Positions 37,090-46,203 of a stretch of 50,282 bases of DNA are shown here, piece after piece. The first letter of the stretch is position 1. Each line of letters opens with the position of its first letter. The stretch spans positions 1 through 50,282 of the forward strand of contig JANYLG010000057.1 in NCBI GenBank assembly GCA_025363775.1, written 5' to 3'. Source of the stretch: Acidobacteriota bacterium. Lineage in GTDB: Bacteria; Acidobacteriota; Vicinamibacteria; Vicinamibacterales; Fen-181. Under the pieces are notes generated by a model. The model did no database searches. It was not told where the DNA came from and saw nothing but the letters and a program-made list of their open reading frames with translations. Position numbers and translations under genes: made by a program.

Positions 37090-37105
37090 GGTCCGCCTCC
37101 TGCCG

Positions 37106-39094
37106 TTACTTGTTGAACTTGATGATCCTCGGTGTGATGAAGATCAGGAGTTCTTCGTTCGTGTCGTTGATCGTCTCGGTCCTGAACAGCCACCGCAGGA
37201 GCGGAATCCGGCCGAGGCCGGGGGTCCGGCGGTCGGTCCGGTTCTCCTGCGACGAGTAGATGCCGCCGATCACCGTCGTCGCCCCGTTCTGGACCAGCAC
37301 CCTGGTCTGCGCACGCTGGGTGTTGATCGAGACGTTGCCGTTCGCCTGGATCTCTCCCGGCGAGCCGTTGTCCACGTCCACCTCGAGGAGCACGGTATCT
37401 GCCGGAGTGATCCGGGGCGTGACCTCGAGCGTCAGCGCCGCAGTCTTGAACTGCACCGTCGGCATCGGCTGCTGCACGATAACGCCTCCCCCACCCCCTA
37501 TTGGCGGGGCGATCGTCGTCGTGTACGGGATTTCCTGGCCGCGCGTGATCCGGGCCTTGACGTTGTTCTGCGTCACCACCCGGGGCTGCAGCAGCACCTT
37601 GACGCGCCCGTCCTTCTCGAGCGCCGACAGCGCCATGTTGAGGTTGAACGCGCCGTTGACGCTGCCCAGCACCAAACTCGCAATGTTGGGAGACGGCTTG
37701 GTCAAGCCCCCCGGGTCGATCAAGCCGGTGCCAACCACCTTGTTCGGGAAGGCCAACGACGTGGTGTTCCCCAGTTCCGGCGTCGCCTGCCCGCCGAATC
37801 CCCAATTGACGCCGAGTTCGCGCGCGAACGTCTTCGACGTCGAGACGATGCGCGCCTCAATCTCCACCTGCCCTTCGGGCTGATCGAGCAACGTGAGCAG
37901 CGCTTCCGCTTTGGCCAGGAACGGCGGCAGGTCGTTGATGACGATCGTGTTCGTGCGCTTGTCCACCGCGGTCGTGCCGCGGTTGGAGAGGGCGTTGCCC
38001 TTGAGCAACGGCTCGAGATCGACGGCCTGCGCGTAGCTGAAGGTCTTCGTCATCACCTTCAGCTCGCCCGACAGCGCCTGCTCGTCGCTGAGACTGCGCC
38101 GCGCCTTTTCCTCTTCCGCCAGGACGACGAGTGGCGCGATTCGCACGATCGTGCCGTCCAGGACATACCCGAGCCTGTTCGACCGAAGGATGTTCTCGAG
38201 CGCCTGGTCCCACGGCACGTCGCGCAGCGTGACATCCACGTTGCCCTGGACCGCCGGATCGATCACCAGGTTCAACCCGCTGATCTCCGAGAACGCGCGC
38301 AACACCGACCTGAGGTCGGATCCCTGGAAGTCGAGGCTGACCGGGTGCCCAGTGTAGATGCGGCTCGTCGCAGCCGCGGGCGGTGTCCCCTGCTGAGGCG
38401 GCTGCTGGACCGGAGGCTCCTGTGGCCCGGGCACCGCCGCAGGAACCATCGGTGTCGGCGAAAGCGTGGTGACAGCGGCCATCGCGGCAGTCGAACTGGC
38501 CACGAGAGAACCGGTCCCCGCCAGCGTCACCTCGACGACGCGGGCTCCCACATGGGTCCGGACGGCCTCGAGGCGCGTCGTCGCGTCGCGGACCAGGCGC
38601 ACCGGAACGGCCGCGTCGTCATCGGGCACGACATCCACCTGGATGACGTTGCGATCGCTGTGTACCTGGTGCTGTGCCGGCGCCGCCAGCAGCACGCGGA
38701 CGCGCGCGACCGGTGCCCCGTCCGAGGCCCTCGCGTCCTCGACCGTCACGGCCGCCACCGGCCCAACGGGCGATGCCGTCACCCGGTTCGAGACGCCCGC
38801 GGTGGCGACGTTGCGCAGATCCACCAGGACCGTGAGCGGGTCGGGCCTCGCGGTCACGTACGCGACTGGCTCGGAGGCTTCGATGAGTACAGAGGCGCCC
38901 CGTACGCCGACCTTGGCGGAGATGGTGCTCAGCCGCGCCCGAGGCCGCGCCGGGTCCACGGCCGCAAATCCGGCGATCACCGTGCTGGCCGCCAGGGCCA
39001 CTGCCAGTCCCGCCCAGACGCCGGGGCTGTGCCGGGTCGTCGGGTGTGTGCGATCCCGTCCCGCCCTTCTCCCGAATGTCCAGTTCTGCCTCAT
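37106..39094 (-). CDS. pilQ: Type IV pilus secretin
   Basis: Outer-membrane channel for the pilus, 662 aa. N-terminal signal/anchor (VWAGLAVALAASTVIAGFAAV), one or two AMIN-like domains (about 55-190), a Pro/Gln linker, an STN-type domain (DFQGSDLRSVLRAFSEISGLNL), an N1 domain (AVDKRTNTIVINDLPPFL), and the secretin pore (EIEARIVSTSKTFARELGVNWGF; VPRI-like ALTLEVTPRITP; LLIFITPRII). The ATG follows the pilP stop directly (TAGATG). Confidence 0.93.
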   Translation of the reverse strand: MRQNWTFGRRAGRDRTHPTTRHSPGVWAGLAVALAASTVIAGFAAVDPARPRARLSTISAKVGVRGASVLIEASEPVAYVTARPDPLTVLVDLRNVATAGVSNRVTASPVGPVAAVTVEDARASDGAPVARVRVLLAAPAQHQVHSDRNVIQVDVVPDDDAAVPVRLVRDATTRLEAVRTHVGARVVEVTLAGTGSLVASSTAAMAAVTTLSPTPMVPAAVPGPQEPPVQQPPQQGTPPAAATSRIYTGHPVSLDFQGSDLRSVLRAFSEISGLNLVIDPAVQGNVDVTLRDVPWDQALENILRSNRLGYVLDGTIVRIAPLVVLAEEEKARRSLSDEQALSGELKVMTKTFSYAQAVDLEPLLKGNALSNRGTTAVDKRTNTIVINDLPPFLAKAEALLTLLDQPEGQVEIEARIVSTSKTFARELGVNWGFGGQATPELGNTTSLAFPNKVVGTGLIDPGGLTKPSPNIASLVLGSVNGAFNLNMALSALEKDGRVKVLLQPRVVTQNNVKARITRGQEIPYTTTIAPPIGGGGGVIVQQPMPTVQFKTAALTLEVTPRITPADTVLLEVDVDNGSPGEIQANGNVSINTQRAQTRVLVQNGATTVIGGIYSSQENRTDRRTPGLGRIPLLRWLFRTETINDTNEELLIFITPRIIKFNK

Positions 39095-39619
39095 CTACTT
39101 GACCTCTTCGACCGCCCGCAACGTCTTGCGGATCTCCCGTTGTTTGGTGAGCGACAGCGGGTCGCTCACCTCCTGGAGGATGAGCATGCTGTCGGCGGTG
39201 ATCGCCTTCACCACGCCATCGGCAAACCGATCGTTGGGGTGCATGATGTAGGTCCGCTTACCATCAGGTCCCTGCACGATGGCGAGAAACGTCCCCCGGC
39301 TCTTCAGAATCCCCTTGAGCACCGCGTCACCTGCCAGCACGCCGGACAATCCTTCGGCCTTTCGCCGGGCTTGCGGATCTGACCCGCTGTTCAACAGGCT
39401 CACGAACGGATCGCGCCGGCCTTCGGCGCGGTAGCTATAGGTCTCCTGCGAAGGCGCGGGCAAGGCAGCGGCGGCCTTCGCCGGCGCCTTGACACCCGGC
39501 ACCGCCGGCTTCTGCCGCGCCGCCGGCTTCTGCGGCGCCGCGGGCTGCGCGGCCGCCAGCAGTGGCACCACGAGCGACAAGAGCATGACCGTCAGAGGGA
39601 TCGTGGAATGGCGTGTCAT
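39095..39619 (-). CDS. pilP: Type IV pilus assembly lipoprotein-like PilP
   Basis: The 174-aa protein has a signal peptide, a Lys/Pro/Ala-rich linker, then YRAEGRRDPFVSLL (the PilP DPF motif) and the C-terminal beta domain (GILKSRGTFLAIVQGPDGKRTY). There is no lipobox Cys; the signal ends AAAQ. It links PilNO to PilQ. ATG overlaps the pilO stop by 4 nt (ATGA). Confidence 0.88.
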   Translation of the reverse strand: MTRHSTIPLTVMLLSLVVPLLAAAQPAAPQKPAARQKPAVPGVKAPAKAAAALPAPSQETYSYRAEGRRDPFVSLLNSGSDPQARRKAEGLSGVLAGDAVLKGILKSRGTFLAIVQGPDGKRTYIMHPNDRFADGVVKAITADSMLILQEVSDPLSLTKQREIRKTLRAVEEVK

Positions 39620-40236
39620 TGACGCACACCTCCCGGAGCCGCACCCGCCCTGGTCCGGACCGGCGCCGCAGGCTTGTTCTCCAGGAGCACGAACGTCGTC
39701 GCGACACAGTCCGCGGTGATCGTCGAGTTCGGCTCCTGGTGGTCCCTGGCCTTGATGAAGATCCCGCTGATGTGGATGATGCGCGGGAACTTGCTGACGC
39801 GATCGAAGAACATGGCGAGGTTGTGATACGCCCCGTCGAGCTGCAGGTTGATGGGCACTTCGGCGTGGAGCTGCTTGGCCACCGGGGTGGCGGACGGCTT
39901 GAAGCCGCGGATCGTGAGGTTCGACTGCACGGCCAGCGTCTGCAGCCGCCGCAGCAGATCGCCCATGTCCTTTTCTTCGGGCAGCACGTTCTTCAGGGTC
40001 TCGAGCCGCATCTCGAGGTCGGCCACCTCGGCGCGGAACTGCGGGAGCCGCTGCGCAATCGCCTGGCTCTTGCGGATGTCCACCTGGAGCGCGTCGAGCT
40101 TGCGCTGGCGTTGCGCCATTTCATCCTGCATCGGCGTGACATACAGGTAGAAAAAGGCGGCAAGACCGGCCACGGACAACCCGAGGAACGCCCCGACCTG
40201 TCCGTACCACGGCAGCTTGCTCAGTCTTCCAGCCAC
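39616..40236 (-). CDS. pilO: Type IV pilus inner-membrane protein PilO
   Basis: The 206-aa protein has one N-terminal TM (about 13-33), a coiled coil (about 38-100) and a ferredoxin-like periplasmic domain (QTLAVQSNLTIRGFKP, INLQLDGAYHNLAMFFDRVSK). It starts with GTG after GGCGAGAC. It pairs with PilN in the alignment complex. A 128-nt gap with a hairpin separates it from pilN. Confidence 0.92.
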   Translation of the reverse strand: MAGRLSKLPWYGQVGAFLGLSVAGLAAFFYLYVTPMQDEMAQRQRKLDALQVDIRKSQAIAQRLPQFRAEVADLEMRLETLKNVLPEEKDMGDLLRRLQTLAVQSNLTIRGFKPSATPVAKQLHAEVPINLQLDGAYHNLAMFFDRVSKFPRIIHISGIFIKARDHQEPNSTITADCVATTFVLLENKPAAPVRTRAGAAPGGVRQ

Positions 40237-40291
40237 GTCTCGCCTTTCTATCGGGGCCTCGGCGGTCCCGCGTCACAGCCGGTGCTGCAAG

Positions 40292-40314
40292 AGGGCGGGG
40301 GCCCGTTCCGCCCT
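40292..40314 (-). promoter_or_regulatory. Hairpin between pilN and pilO
   Basis: AGGGCGG (40292-40298) pairs with CCGCCCT (40308-40314), giving a 7-bp stem and 9-nt loop, without a T-run on the minus strand. It could tune expression inside the pil operon. The rest of 40237-40364 shows CT-rich simple sequence only. Confidence 0.4.
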
Positions 40315-40364
40315 GGCTCTCTCTTTGGTCCGCGTCCGTTCTCTCTCTCGCACTCCCGCGGCCG

Positions 40365-40955
40365 TCAGGTGCCCGGGGGCACGAACGTCGCCTTGATCGA
40401 GAACCGGGTGAGTCCGCTCCCGGCGCCCGGCAGCGACTGCTCCACCTGGCTGTCGAGGATCTCCACCGGCTTGAAGTACCCGCCCAGCTTGAGGTTGTCG
40501 ACGAAATCCGACAGCGCGGTCAGCGACGTGCAACGGCCGCTGATCGTCAGATCGACCCCCTGCTGCTTGATCTCGCTGAGCCACAGCATGTCGGGCAGGC
40601 TCCGGCTGATCTCGTCGAGCATGTGCACCGGGCCTTCCCGGTCCTTCCGCAACTCCTCGATGAGGCCCACGCGCTGCTGCAACTGGGCGCGGCGCGCGTC
40701 GTTGGTCTGCACCTGCTGGATCAGCGTCCGCAGGCGCGCCGTTTCTTTCTGGCTGGTGACGATGTCTTCCTCGATGCGGTCGGTCTGGAGCTGGAGCGAC
40801 CAGTACCACCACCCGACCCCCAGCCCGGTGAGGACGAGGATCAGGCTGCAGGCAAGCGTGATCCTCTGCTGCGTCGCCTGGAGCCCGAGACCGCCACCGG
40901 CTGGGCGCCGCCTGGTGCGTTCGCGGTCGACGGGGAGGAGGTTGATTCGAATCAT
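40365..40955 (-). CDS. pilN: Type IV pilus inner-membrane protein PilN
   Basis: The 196-aa protein begins MIRINLLPVDRE, the INLLP motif that binds PilM in the cytoplasm. One TM (about 33-52), a coiled coil (about 56-105) and a periplasmic domain (LDEISRSLPDMLWLSEIKQQG) follow. ATG overlaps the pilM stop by 4 nt. Confidence 0.94.
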   Translation of the reverse strand: MIRINLLPVDRERTRRRPAGGGLGLQATQQRITLACSLILVLTGLGVGWWYWSLQLQTDRIEEDIVTSQKETARLRTLIQQVQTNDARRAQLQQRVGLIEELRKDREGPVHMLDEISRSLPDMLWLSEIKQQGVDLTISGRCTSLTALSDFVDNLKLGGYFKPVEILDSQVEQSLPGAGSGLTRFSIKATFVPPGT

Positions 40956-42010
40956 CGGTCGCCCGCCCGTCTGAGCGCGAGACCCACGGCCACCGCCGAG
41001 GTCGGAGCCACGTCCTCCATGCGCTCGATCCCGAATTTCGTGGCGTCGATCTGGATTTTCCTGAACGGATCCAACAGTTCGACCGGCGCGCCGAAGCGCT
41101 CCCCGAGCCGTTCGACGAAGCGATCGACCCGCGAGGTGCCGCCACTCACCAGGATGCGGTCGATCCGGTCCGAGGCCGCGGTCGCCTTGAAGAAATCAAA
41201 GGTCTTCTGGATCTCGAGCAGCAGGTTCTCGCTCACCGTCCGAAGAATCGGGGCCACGTCGGCCGGCTCGATCCCGTCCACGGGCTCACCTTTCTTCACG
41301 CGTTCCGCGCTGTCGAACGTGAGGCCGAGTTCCTTCTGGATCGCCTCGGTAAAGGCGTTGCCGCCCATCGAGATGTCGCGCGTGAACAGCGACTGCTCGC
41401 CGCTCACGATGTTGATGTTCACGCCACTCGCCCCGGCGTTCAGCAGCGCCACGACCGCGCCCGACTCGATGTCGTAGTTCGCCTCGTAGGCGTTCTGGAC
41501 GGCAAACGCATCGACGTCCACGACGACCGGCGTGCGCCCGGTCTTCTTGATGACGTCGGTGTAGTCGGTGATCTTGTCTTTCTTGGCGGCGACGAGCAGA
41601 ACTTCCATGCTGCCCTTGCCGTCGCCCTGGTGCGTCGAGATAATCTGGTAGTCCAGGTTCACGTCCTGGATGTCGAACGGGATGTACTGCTCGGCCTCCC
41701 AGTGGATCGACTCGGACAGCTCCGCCTCGGTCATCACCGGCAGGTTGATCTTCTTGACGATGACGGAGTTGCCGGAGAGCGACGCGACGACGTCGCGCGT
41801 CTTGATGTGGCTGACATCGAGAAGGCGCCCGATCGCGTCGGCCACGGCCGCGGCGTCGATAATGGCGCCGTCCACGATCGTGTCGTTCGGAACTGGCGCG
41901 GACCCGAAGCCGACCACCTTGAAGGTGCGGCCGGAGCGCCGGAGTTCCACGACCTTGACGGCGCTCGACCCGATGTCGAGTCCTACGACAGGCTTGGTTC
42001 TGCGAAACAC
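40952..42010 (-). CDS. pilM: Type IV pilus assembly actin-like protein PilM
   Basis: Cytoplasmic actin-fold ATPase-like protein of 352 aa that binds the PilN N-terminus. VVGLDIGSSAVKVVEL is the phosphate-1 motif. AVVALLNAGASGVNI is the phosphate-2 segment, and ILVSGGTSRVDRF the adenosine motif. GTG 42010 is chosen with GAGGA 6 nt upstream. First gene of pilMNOPQ. The 42011-42366 gap to rplM is divergent. Confidence 0.93.
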   Translation of the reverse strand: MFRRTKPVVGLDIGSSAVKVVELRRSGRTFKVVGFGSAPVPNDTIVDGAIIDAAAVADAIGRLLDVSHIKTRDVVASLSGNSVIVKKINLPVMTEAELSESIHWEAEQYIPFDIQDVNLDYQIISTHQGDGKGSMEVLLVAAKKDKITDYTDVIKKTGRTPVVVDVDAFAVQNAYEANYDIESGAVVALLNAGASGVNINIVSGEQSLFTRDISMGGNAFTEAIQKELGLTFDSAERVKKGEPVDGIEPADVAPILRTVSENLLLEIQKTFDFFKATAASDRIDRILVSGGTSRVDRFVERLGERFGAPVELLDPFRKIQIDATKFGIERMEDVAPTSAVAVGLALRRAGDR

Positions 42011-42366
42011 GCCATGTCCTCTTCTGCGAATCAGGAAGTCGTCGGGGCACGCTGACCCCATCCATAGCGCAAGCCCGATGCCAACTCGACTATCGGCCGG
42101 AACTCGCTCAACCCGGGGGAAATTATTGCGGAAACCGCGATCCCGAAGTTGTGGTCGCATCGCACTTCCTGCCGTGCCCGAAGCGACCGATTACGGTACC
42201 GTCACGCCACCATCCCGTTTCGCACTTGTTTTATCGGTCACTGATCGTATTCAGTACAGGGGGGGCGCGGTCCGGCCTTTTCTCGCCAGTTGCTTGACAC
42301 GAACAGCCAAGGTGGTTATGATCGGGGTTTGCCGTCGTTTCAGAAACACCCACAGGGAACGGTGCG
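42011..42366. other. Divergent regulatory region between pilM and rplM
   Basis: 356 bp without a gene. It holds a strong promoter toward rplM (42294-42322). I see no clear promoter for pilM and no repeats. Confidence 0.6.
42294..42322 (+). promoter_or_regulatory. Strong sigma70-type promoter of rplM-rpsI
   Basis: TTGACA, a 17-bp spacer, then TATGAT, near consensus. Predicted start about 42329, giving a 38-nt leader with AGGGAACGG before the rplM ATG. Confidence 0.8.
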
Positions 42367-42798
42367 ATGCGTACGTTTACGCCAAGTGCGGACACAATTG
42401 AAAGACAGTGGCATGTGATCGACGCCGGGGACAAGGTTCTCGGGCGGATCGCGACGGTGGCTGCGAAGTTGCTCCAGGGCAAACACAAGCCGATCTACAC
42501 GCCTTTCCTCGACACCGGCGACCATGTCATCGTGATCAACGCCGCACAGGTGAAGCTGACCGGGCGAAAGGAAGAGCAGAAGCTCTATCGCTATCACAGC
42601 GGTTACGAGGGCGGCTTGCGCGAAGAGCGGGCGAAAGACGTCCGAAAAAAGAGCCCGATACGGCTTGTCGAAGAAGCGATTCGGGGCATGTTGCCGAAGT
42701 CGAAGCTTGGCAACGCGATGTATCGCAAGCTCAAGGTGTACCGCGGGGCGGACCATCCGCACACGGCGCAGAAACCAACCCAGTTCAAGGTAGCTTAA
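42367..42798 (+). CDS. rplM: 50S ribosomal protein L13
   Basis: The 143-aa protein shows the L13 features [64 protein letters not shown] and HPHTAQKP. First gene of the conserved rplM-rpsI operon, 1 nt before rpsI. Confidence 0.98.
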   Translation: MRTFTPSADTIERQWHVIDAGDKVLGRIATVAAKLLQGKHKPIYTPFLDTGDHVIVINAAQVKLTGRKEEQKLYRYHSGYEGGLREERAKDVRKKSPIRLVEEAIRGMLPKSKLGNAMYRKLKVYRGADHPHTAQKPTQFKVA

Positions 42799-42799
42799 C

Positions 42800-43192
42800 G
42801 TGGCAGTCATTCAGTATTACAGCACCGGTCGCCGCAAGACATCAGCGGCGCGCGTGTTCTTGCGGCCCGGACAGGGCGCGATCAGCGTCAACCGCCGCGA
42901 GTTCAACGACTACTTCCCGACCGAGTCGCTGCGCGTCCACGTTCGCCAGCCGCTGCTGCTCACCGAGACGGCTGACAAGTTCGACATCCTCGCCACGGTG
43001 AAGGGCGGCGGCGTGGCGGGCCAGGCCGGCGCGATCCGGCTCGGCATCACCCGGGCGCTCGTCGTGTACAACGCGGAACTGCGGGGACGGTTGAAGAAGG
43101 AAGGCCTCCTGACGCGCGATGCACGCGCGAAGGAACGCAAGAAGTACGGCATGGCTGGCGCGCGCAAGCGCTTCCAGTTCAGCAAACGTTAA
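42800..43192 (+). CDS. rpsI: 30S ribosomal protein S9
   Basis: The 130-aa protein shows [40 protein letters not shown] and the basic C-terminus [15 protein letters not shown]. It starts with GTG one base after rplM. Normal length. Confidence 0.98.
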   Translation: MAVIQYYSTGRRKTSAARVFLRPGQGAISVNRREFNDYFPTESLRVHVRQPLLLTETADKFDILATVKGGGVAGQAGAIRLGITRALVVYNAELRGRLKKEGLLTRDARAKERKKYGMAGARKRFQFSKR

Positions 43193-43223
43193 CTGTTTCT
43201 TACTGAACGCACGTGGAGGGAGC

Positions 43224-44018
43224 TTGGCCGGGATCGCGATGAAAGAGCTGCTGGAGGCGGGGGTTCACTTCGGCCACCAGACAAAACGCTGGAATCCGAA
43301 GATGAAGGAATTCATCTTCGGCGAACGGAACGGCATCTACATCATCGACCTCGGGAAGACGGCGAAGCTGTTCCGGGAGGCCGAAGAGTTCGTGACCCGT
43401 CTCGCATCTGAAGGCGGCACGGTCCTGTTCGTCGGCACCAAGCGGCAGGCACAGGACGCCATTGCAGAAGAAGCGCAGCGCAGCGGGATGTTCTTCGTAA
43501 ACCAACGCTGGCTGGGCGGCCTGTTGACCAACTTCTCCACGATTCAGCGCAGCCTCGGTCGGCTCCGCGAACTCGAGGCGATGGCCACCGACGGTCGCTA
43601 CGAGACGCTGTCGAAAAAGGAGATTGCGCGGATCGAGAAGGACAAACGCAAGCTCCAGAAGAACCTCGACGGCATTCGTCTGATGGCGAAGCTTCCCGAC
43701 GCGGTCTTCGTGGTCGATACCCATAAGGAGAAAATAGCCGTTGACGAGGCCCGGAAGTTGAAGATCCCGGTCATTGGCGTGGTCGACACCAACTGCGACC
43801 CCGATGAAGTGGACTTCGTCATCCCGGGGAACGACGACGCGCTGCGCGCCATCCGCCTGTTCGCCTCGCGGCTGGCCGACGCGATCGTCGGCGGTCGCGG
43901 CCTGCGAGAGGCGGCGCACGCCGAATCGACGGCCGACGCCGAAGCGGCTGCCGAGGCTCAGCGTGGCATGCGCAATACCCGCCGGCCGAGGCCCGAGCAC
44001 GCGCCGGCCTCGGCATAG
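43224..44018 (+). CDS. rpsB: 30S ribosomal protein S2
   Basis: The 264-aa protein shows [33 protein letters not shown] and [22 protein letters not shown]. The start is taken at TTG 43224 because GGAGGGAGC precedes it and the family usually has four to six residues before [11 protein letters not shown] 43239 is the alternative. The C-terminus has a short Ala/Glu-rich tail. Confidence 0.95.
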   Translation: MAGIAMKELLEAGVHFGHQTKRWNPKMKEFIFGERNGIYIIDLGKTAKLFREAEEFVTRLASEGGTVLFVGTKRQAQDAIAEEAQRSGMFFVNQRWLGGLLTNFSTIQRSLGRLRELEAMATDGRYETLSKKEIARIEKDKRKLQKNLDGIRLMAKLPDAVFVVDTHKEKIAVDEARKLKIPVIGVVDTNCDPDEVDFVIPGNDDALRAIRLFASRLADAIVGGRGLREAAHAESTADAEAAAEAQRGMRNTRRPRPEHAPASA

Positions 44019-44069
44019 GGCCGGGTTTTCCACACCCGCTCTGTTCCGGGCGATCGAGGGAATCATGGT

Positions 44070-44107
44070 GTAGGGGTGGGTAGGATTCCCGCCCCTACAA
44101 TTTTTTT
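44070..44107 (+). terminator. Intrinsic terminator or attenuator between rpsB and tsf
   Basis: GTAGGGGTGGG (44070-44080) pairs with CCCGCCCCTAC (44088-44098; one G-U pair), a 7-nt loop, followed by AA and seven T. It lies 16 nt before the tsf start, so tsf needs read-through or its own start. Confidence 0.75.
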
Positions 44108-44123
44108 GTACGGAGAAGAACGC

Positions 44124-44756
44124 ATGGCTATTACGGCAGCCCAGGTCAAGATCCTCCGCGACCGCACCGGTGCGGGGATGATGGAATGCAAGGCGGCGCT
44201 CACCGAGGCGAACAGCAACATCGAAGAGGCGATCACCGTCCTCCGCAAGCGGGGCCTCGCGAAGGCCGCGACGCGCTCCGGCCGCGCGACCAAGCAGGGG
44301 GCGATCGGCACCTACGTGCACATGCCGATCACCGAGGGATCCGGCCCGTTCGGATTCGCCAAGCTCGGCGTCCTCGTCGAGGTCAATTGCGAATCGGACT
44401 TCGTCGCCAAGACCGACGACTTCAAGACCCTCGTAAAGGAGCTGGCGATGCAGGTCGCCGCCGCCGATCCGACGTTTGTCACCCGTGACCAGGTCCCGGC
44501 CGCCGAGATCGAGAAGGAAAAGGAGATCTTCCGGGCGCAGATGGCGGAGTCGGGCAAACCGGCCCACATCATCGACAAGATCGTCGAGGGAAAACTCGAC
44601 AGCTTCTTCGAGCGTGTCTGCCTGCTCGACCAGGTGTCGGTGCGCGACGGCTCGGTGAAGGTCTCTCAGATGATCGCGTCGGCCGTGGCCAAGACAGGCG
44701 AGAACATCACCGTGGCGCGCTTCGCCCGGTTCAAGCTCGGGGATTCCGCCGAGTAG
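44124..44756 (+). CDS. tsf: Elongation factor Ts
   Basis: Recycles EF-Tu. The 210-aa protein has the N-terminal UBA-like domain (TAAQVKILRDRTGAGMMECK), the TDF-like core (VNCESDFVAKTDDFKTLV) and a C-terminal VARFARFKLGD. This is the short bacterial form. ATG 44124 has CGGAGAAG upstream. The terminator-like hairpin with rpsB is unusual spacing for this operon. Confidence 0.96.
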   Translation: MAITAAQVKILRDRTGAGMMECKAALTEANSNIEEAITVLRKRGLAKAATRSGRATKQGAIGTYVHMPITEGSGPFGFAKLGVLVEVNCESDFVAKTDDFKTLVKELAMQVAAADPTFVTRDQVPAAEIEKEKEIFRAQMAESGKPAHIIDKIVEGKLDSFFERVCLLDQVSVRDGSVKVSQMIASAVAKTGENITVARFARFKLGDSAE

Positions 44757-44779
44757 GCTCGGGGGCGATTTGATTTTTT
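44749..44779 (+). terminator. Weak terminator after tsf
   Basis: CCGAG/CTCGG stem around the tsf stop codon, then a T-run (44774-44779) 11 nt later. The short stem and long gap make this a weak call. Confidence 0.3.
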
Positions 44780-44823
44780 GGACGTCAGCAGGCGAAATGA
44801 CCTCCGTTGTCTGCGCTTCGTTC

Positions 44824-44829
44824 TATAAT
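44824..44829 (+). promoter_or_regulatory. Consensus -10 box before pyrH
   Basis: TATAAT, 10 nt before the ATG at 44840. No good -35. A transcript from it would have a leader of about 3-4 nt. Confidence 0.45.
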
Positions 44830-44839
44830 CCTCGTCTGT

Positions 44840-45571
44840 ATGCCATCATCGGCCGTCACGCCCGCCTATCGACGCATCCTTCTCAAACTCTCAGGCGAAG
44901 CGCTCATGGGCGGGCAGTCTTTCGGGATTGACCCAGCCGTCGCCGTCCGCATCGCGAAGGATGTCGCCGAGGTTCAGGGCCTCGGCGTGGAGGTCGCCAT
45001 CGTGATCGGTGGCGGCAACATCTTCCGCGGCGTGGCCGCCAGCGCCCGCGGGATGGACCGGGCCACGGCCGACTACATGGGCATGCTGGCCACGTGCATC
45101 AATGCCCTCGCGCTGCAAGACGCCCTGGAACACGAGGGCGTCATCACCCGCACCATGACGGCGATCGAGATGCGGGCGATCGCCGAGCCGTTCATCCGGC
45201 GCCGGGCCGTGCGGCACCTCGAGAAGGGCCGCGTGGTCATCTTCGCCGCCGGCACCGGGAACCCCTATTTCACGACCGATACGGCCGCGGCCCTTCGGGC
45301 CATGGAAATCAGGGCGGACGTCCTGATCAAGGCCACCAAGGTGGACGGAATCTACACCGCCGACCCGATGAAGGTCCCGGACGCCCAGCGCTTCGAGACA
45401 ATCTCGTACATGGATGTCGTCGTCCGCGGCCTCAAGGTGATGGACGCCACCGCCATCTCCCTGTGCAAGGACAACCGGATGCCGATCATCGTCTTCAACC
45501 TGTTGACTCACGGGCACCTGAAACGCGTGGTGCTCGGCGAACGCGTCGGTTCGCTCGTCACGGCCGACTGA
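44840..45571 (+). CDS. pyrH: UMP kinase
   Basis: Phosphorylates UMP to UDP. The 243-aa amino-acid-kinase fold protein has [35 protein letters not shown] and [17 protein letters not shown] 44840 has no ribosome binding site but a TATAAT box 10 nt upstream, pointing to a near-leaderless mRNA. Followed by frr after 35 nt, the usual pairing. Confidence 0.96.
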   Translation: MPSSAVTPAYRRILLKLSGEALMGGQSFGIDPAVAVRIAKDVAEVQGLGVEVAIVIGGGNIFRGVAASARGMDRATADYMGMLATCINALALQDALEHEGVITRTMTAIEMRAIAEPFIRRRAVRHLEKGRVVIFAAGTGNPYFTTDTAAALRAMEIRADVLIKATKVDGIYTADPMKVPDAQRFETISYMDVVVRGLKVMDATAISLCKDNRMPIIVFNLLTHGHLKRVVLGERVGSLVTAD

Positions 45572-45606
45572 CCACCTGGCCACATGCCTTCTGTCGGAGC
45601 TGACAC

Positions 45607-46179
45607 ATGATCGATGTGAACGATCTCAAGAGCCTGAACGTCGAAGTCAAGAAGCGGATGACCGGCGCAATCGAGCACCTGCGCCACGATCTCGCCGGGG
45701 TACGCACCGGCCGCGCCAGCACGGGGATGCTCGACCCTGTCCACGTCGATGCTTACGGCGTCCGCATGCCGCTCAACCAGGTCGCCTCGCTGTCGGTGCC
45801 GGAGCCGACGCTGATCGTCGCGCAGCCTTTCGACCCGACCCTGATGGGGGCGATCGAAAAGGCGATCCGCGCGAGCGACCTGGGCCTGAACCCGAACAAC
45901 GACGGCAAGGTGGTGCGCATCCCGGTGCCAACCCTCACCGACGAGCGGCGCAAGGAACTCTCACGTCACGTGCACAAGATGGCCGAGGAGGCACGCAACG
46001 CGGTCCGCACGGTGCGCCGCGACGCGAACGACCGGCTGAAGAAGCTGGCCAAGGACAAGAAGGTGTCGGAAGACGACGAGAAGCGCGGCCTGGACGAGGT
46101 GCAGAAGATCACCGATCAGGAAATCAAGCAGGTCGACGAACTGCAGCAGAAGAAGGACGCTGAACTCCTGACGCGGTAG
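45607..46179 (+). CDS. frr: Ribosome recycling factor
   Basis: The 190-aa protein has the RRF core: DLAGVRTGRAS, MPLNQVASLSVPEP, AIRASDLGLNPNNDGKVVRIPVP and the coiled-coil C-terminus (DDEKRGLDEVQKITDQ). The ATG is preceded by CGGAGCTGACAC. Ends at a clear hairpin. Confidence 0.97.
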   Translation: MIDVNDLKSLNVEVKKRMTGAIEHLRHDLAGVRTGRASTGMLDPVHVDAYGVRMPLNQVASLSVPEPTLIVAQPFDPTLMGAIEKAIRASDLGLNPNNDGKVVRIPVPTLTDERRKELSRHVHKMAEEARNAVRTVRRDANDRLKKLAKDKKVSEDDEKRGLDEVQKITDQEIKQVDELQQKKDAELLTR

Positions 46180-46185
46180 CAGTCA

Positions 46186-46203
46186 GGGCTCGGGAGCCCT
46201 TTC
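46186..46203 (+). terminator. Terminator between convergent frr and pfkA
   Basis: GGGCT-CGGG-AGCCC stem-loop followed by TTT, in the 24-nt gap between the two convergent stops. It could serve both directions. Confidence 0.65.

Noticed and set aside
36854-39382. 842-aa plus-strand open frame
   Set aside because: Antisense shadow of pilQ and its neighbours; no domain, Arg/His-rich composition.
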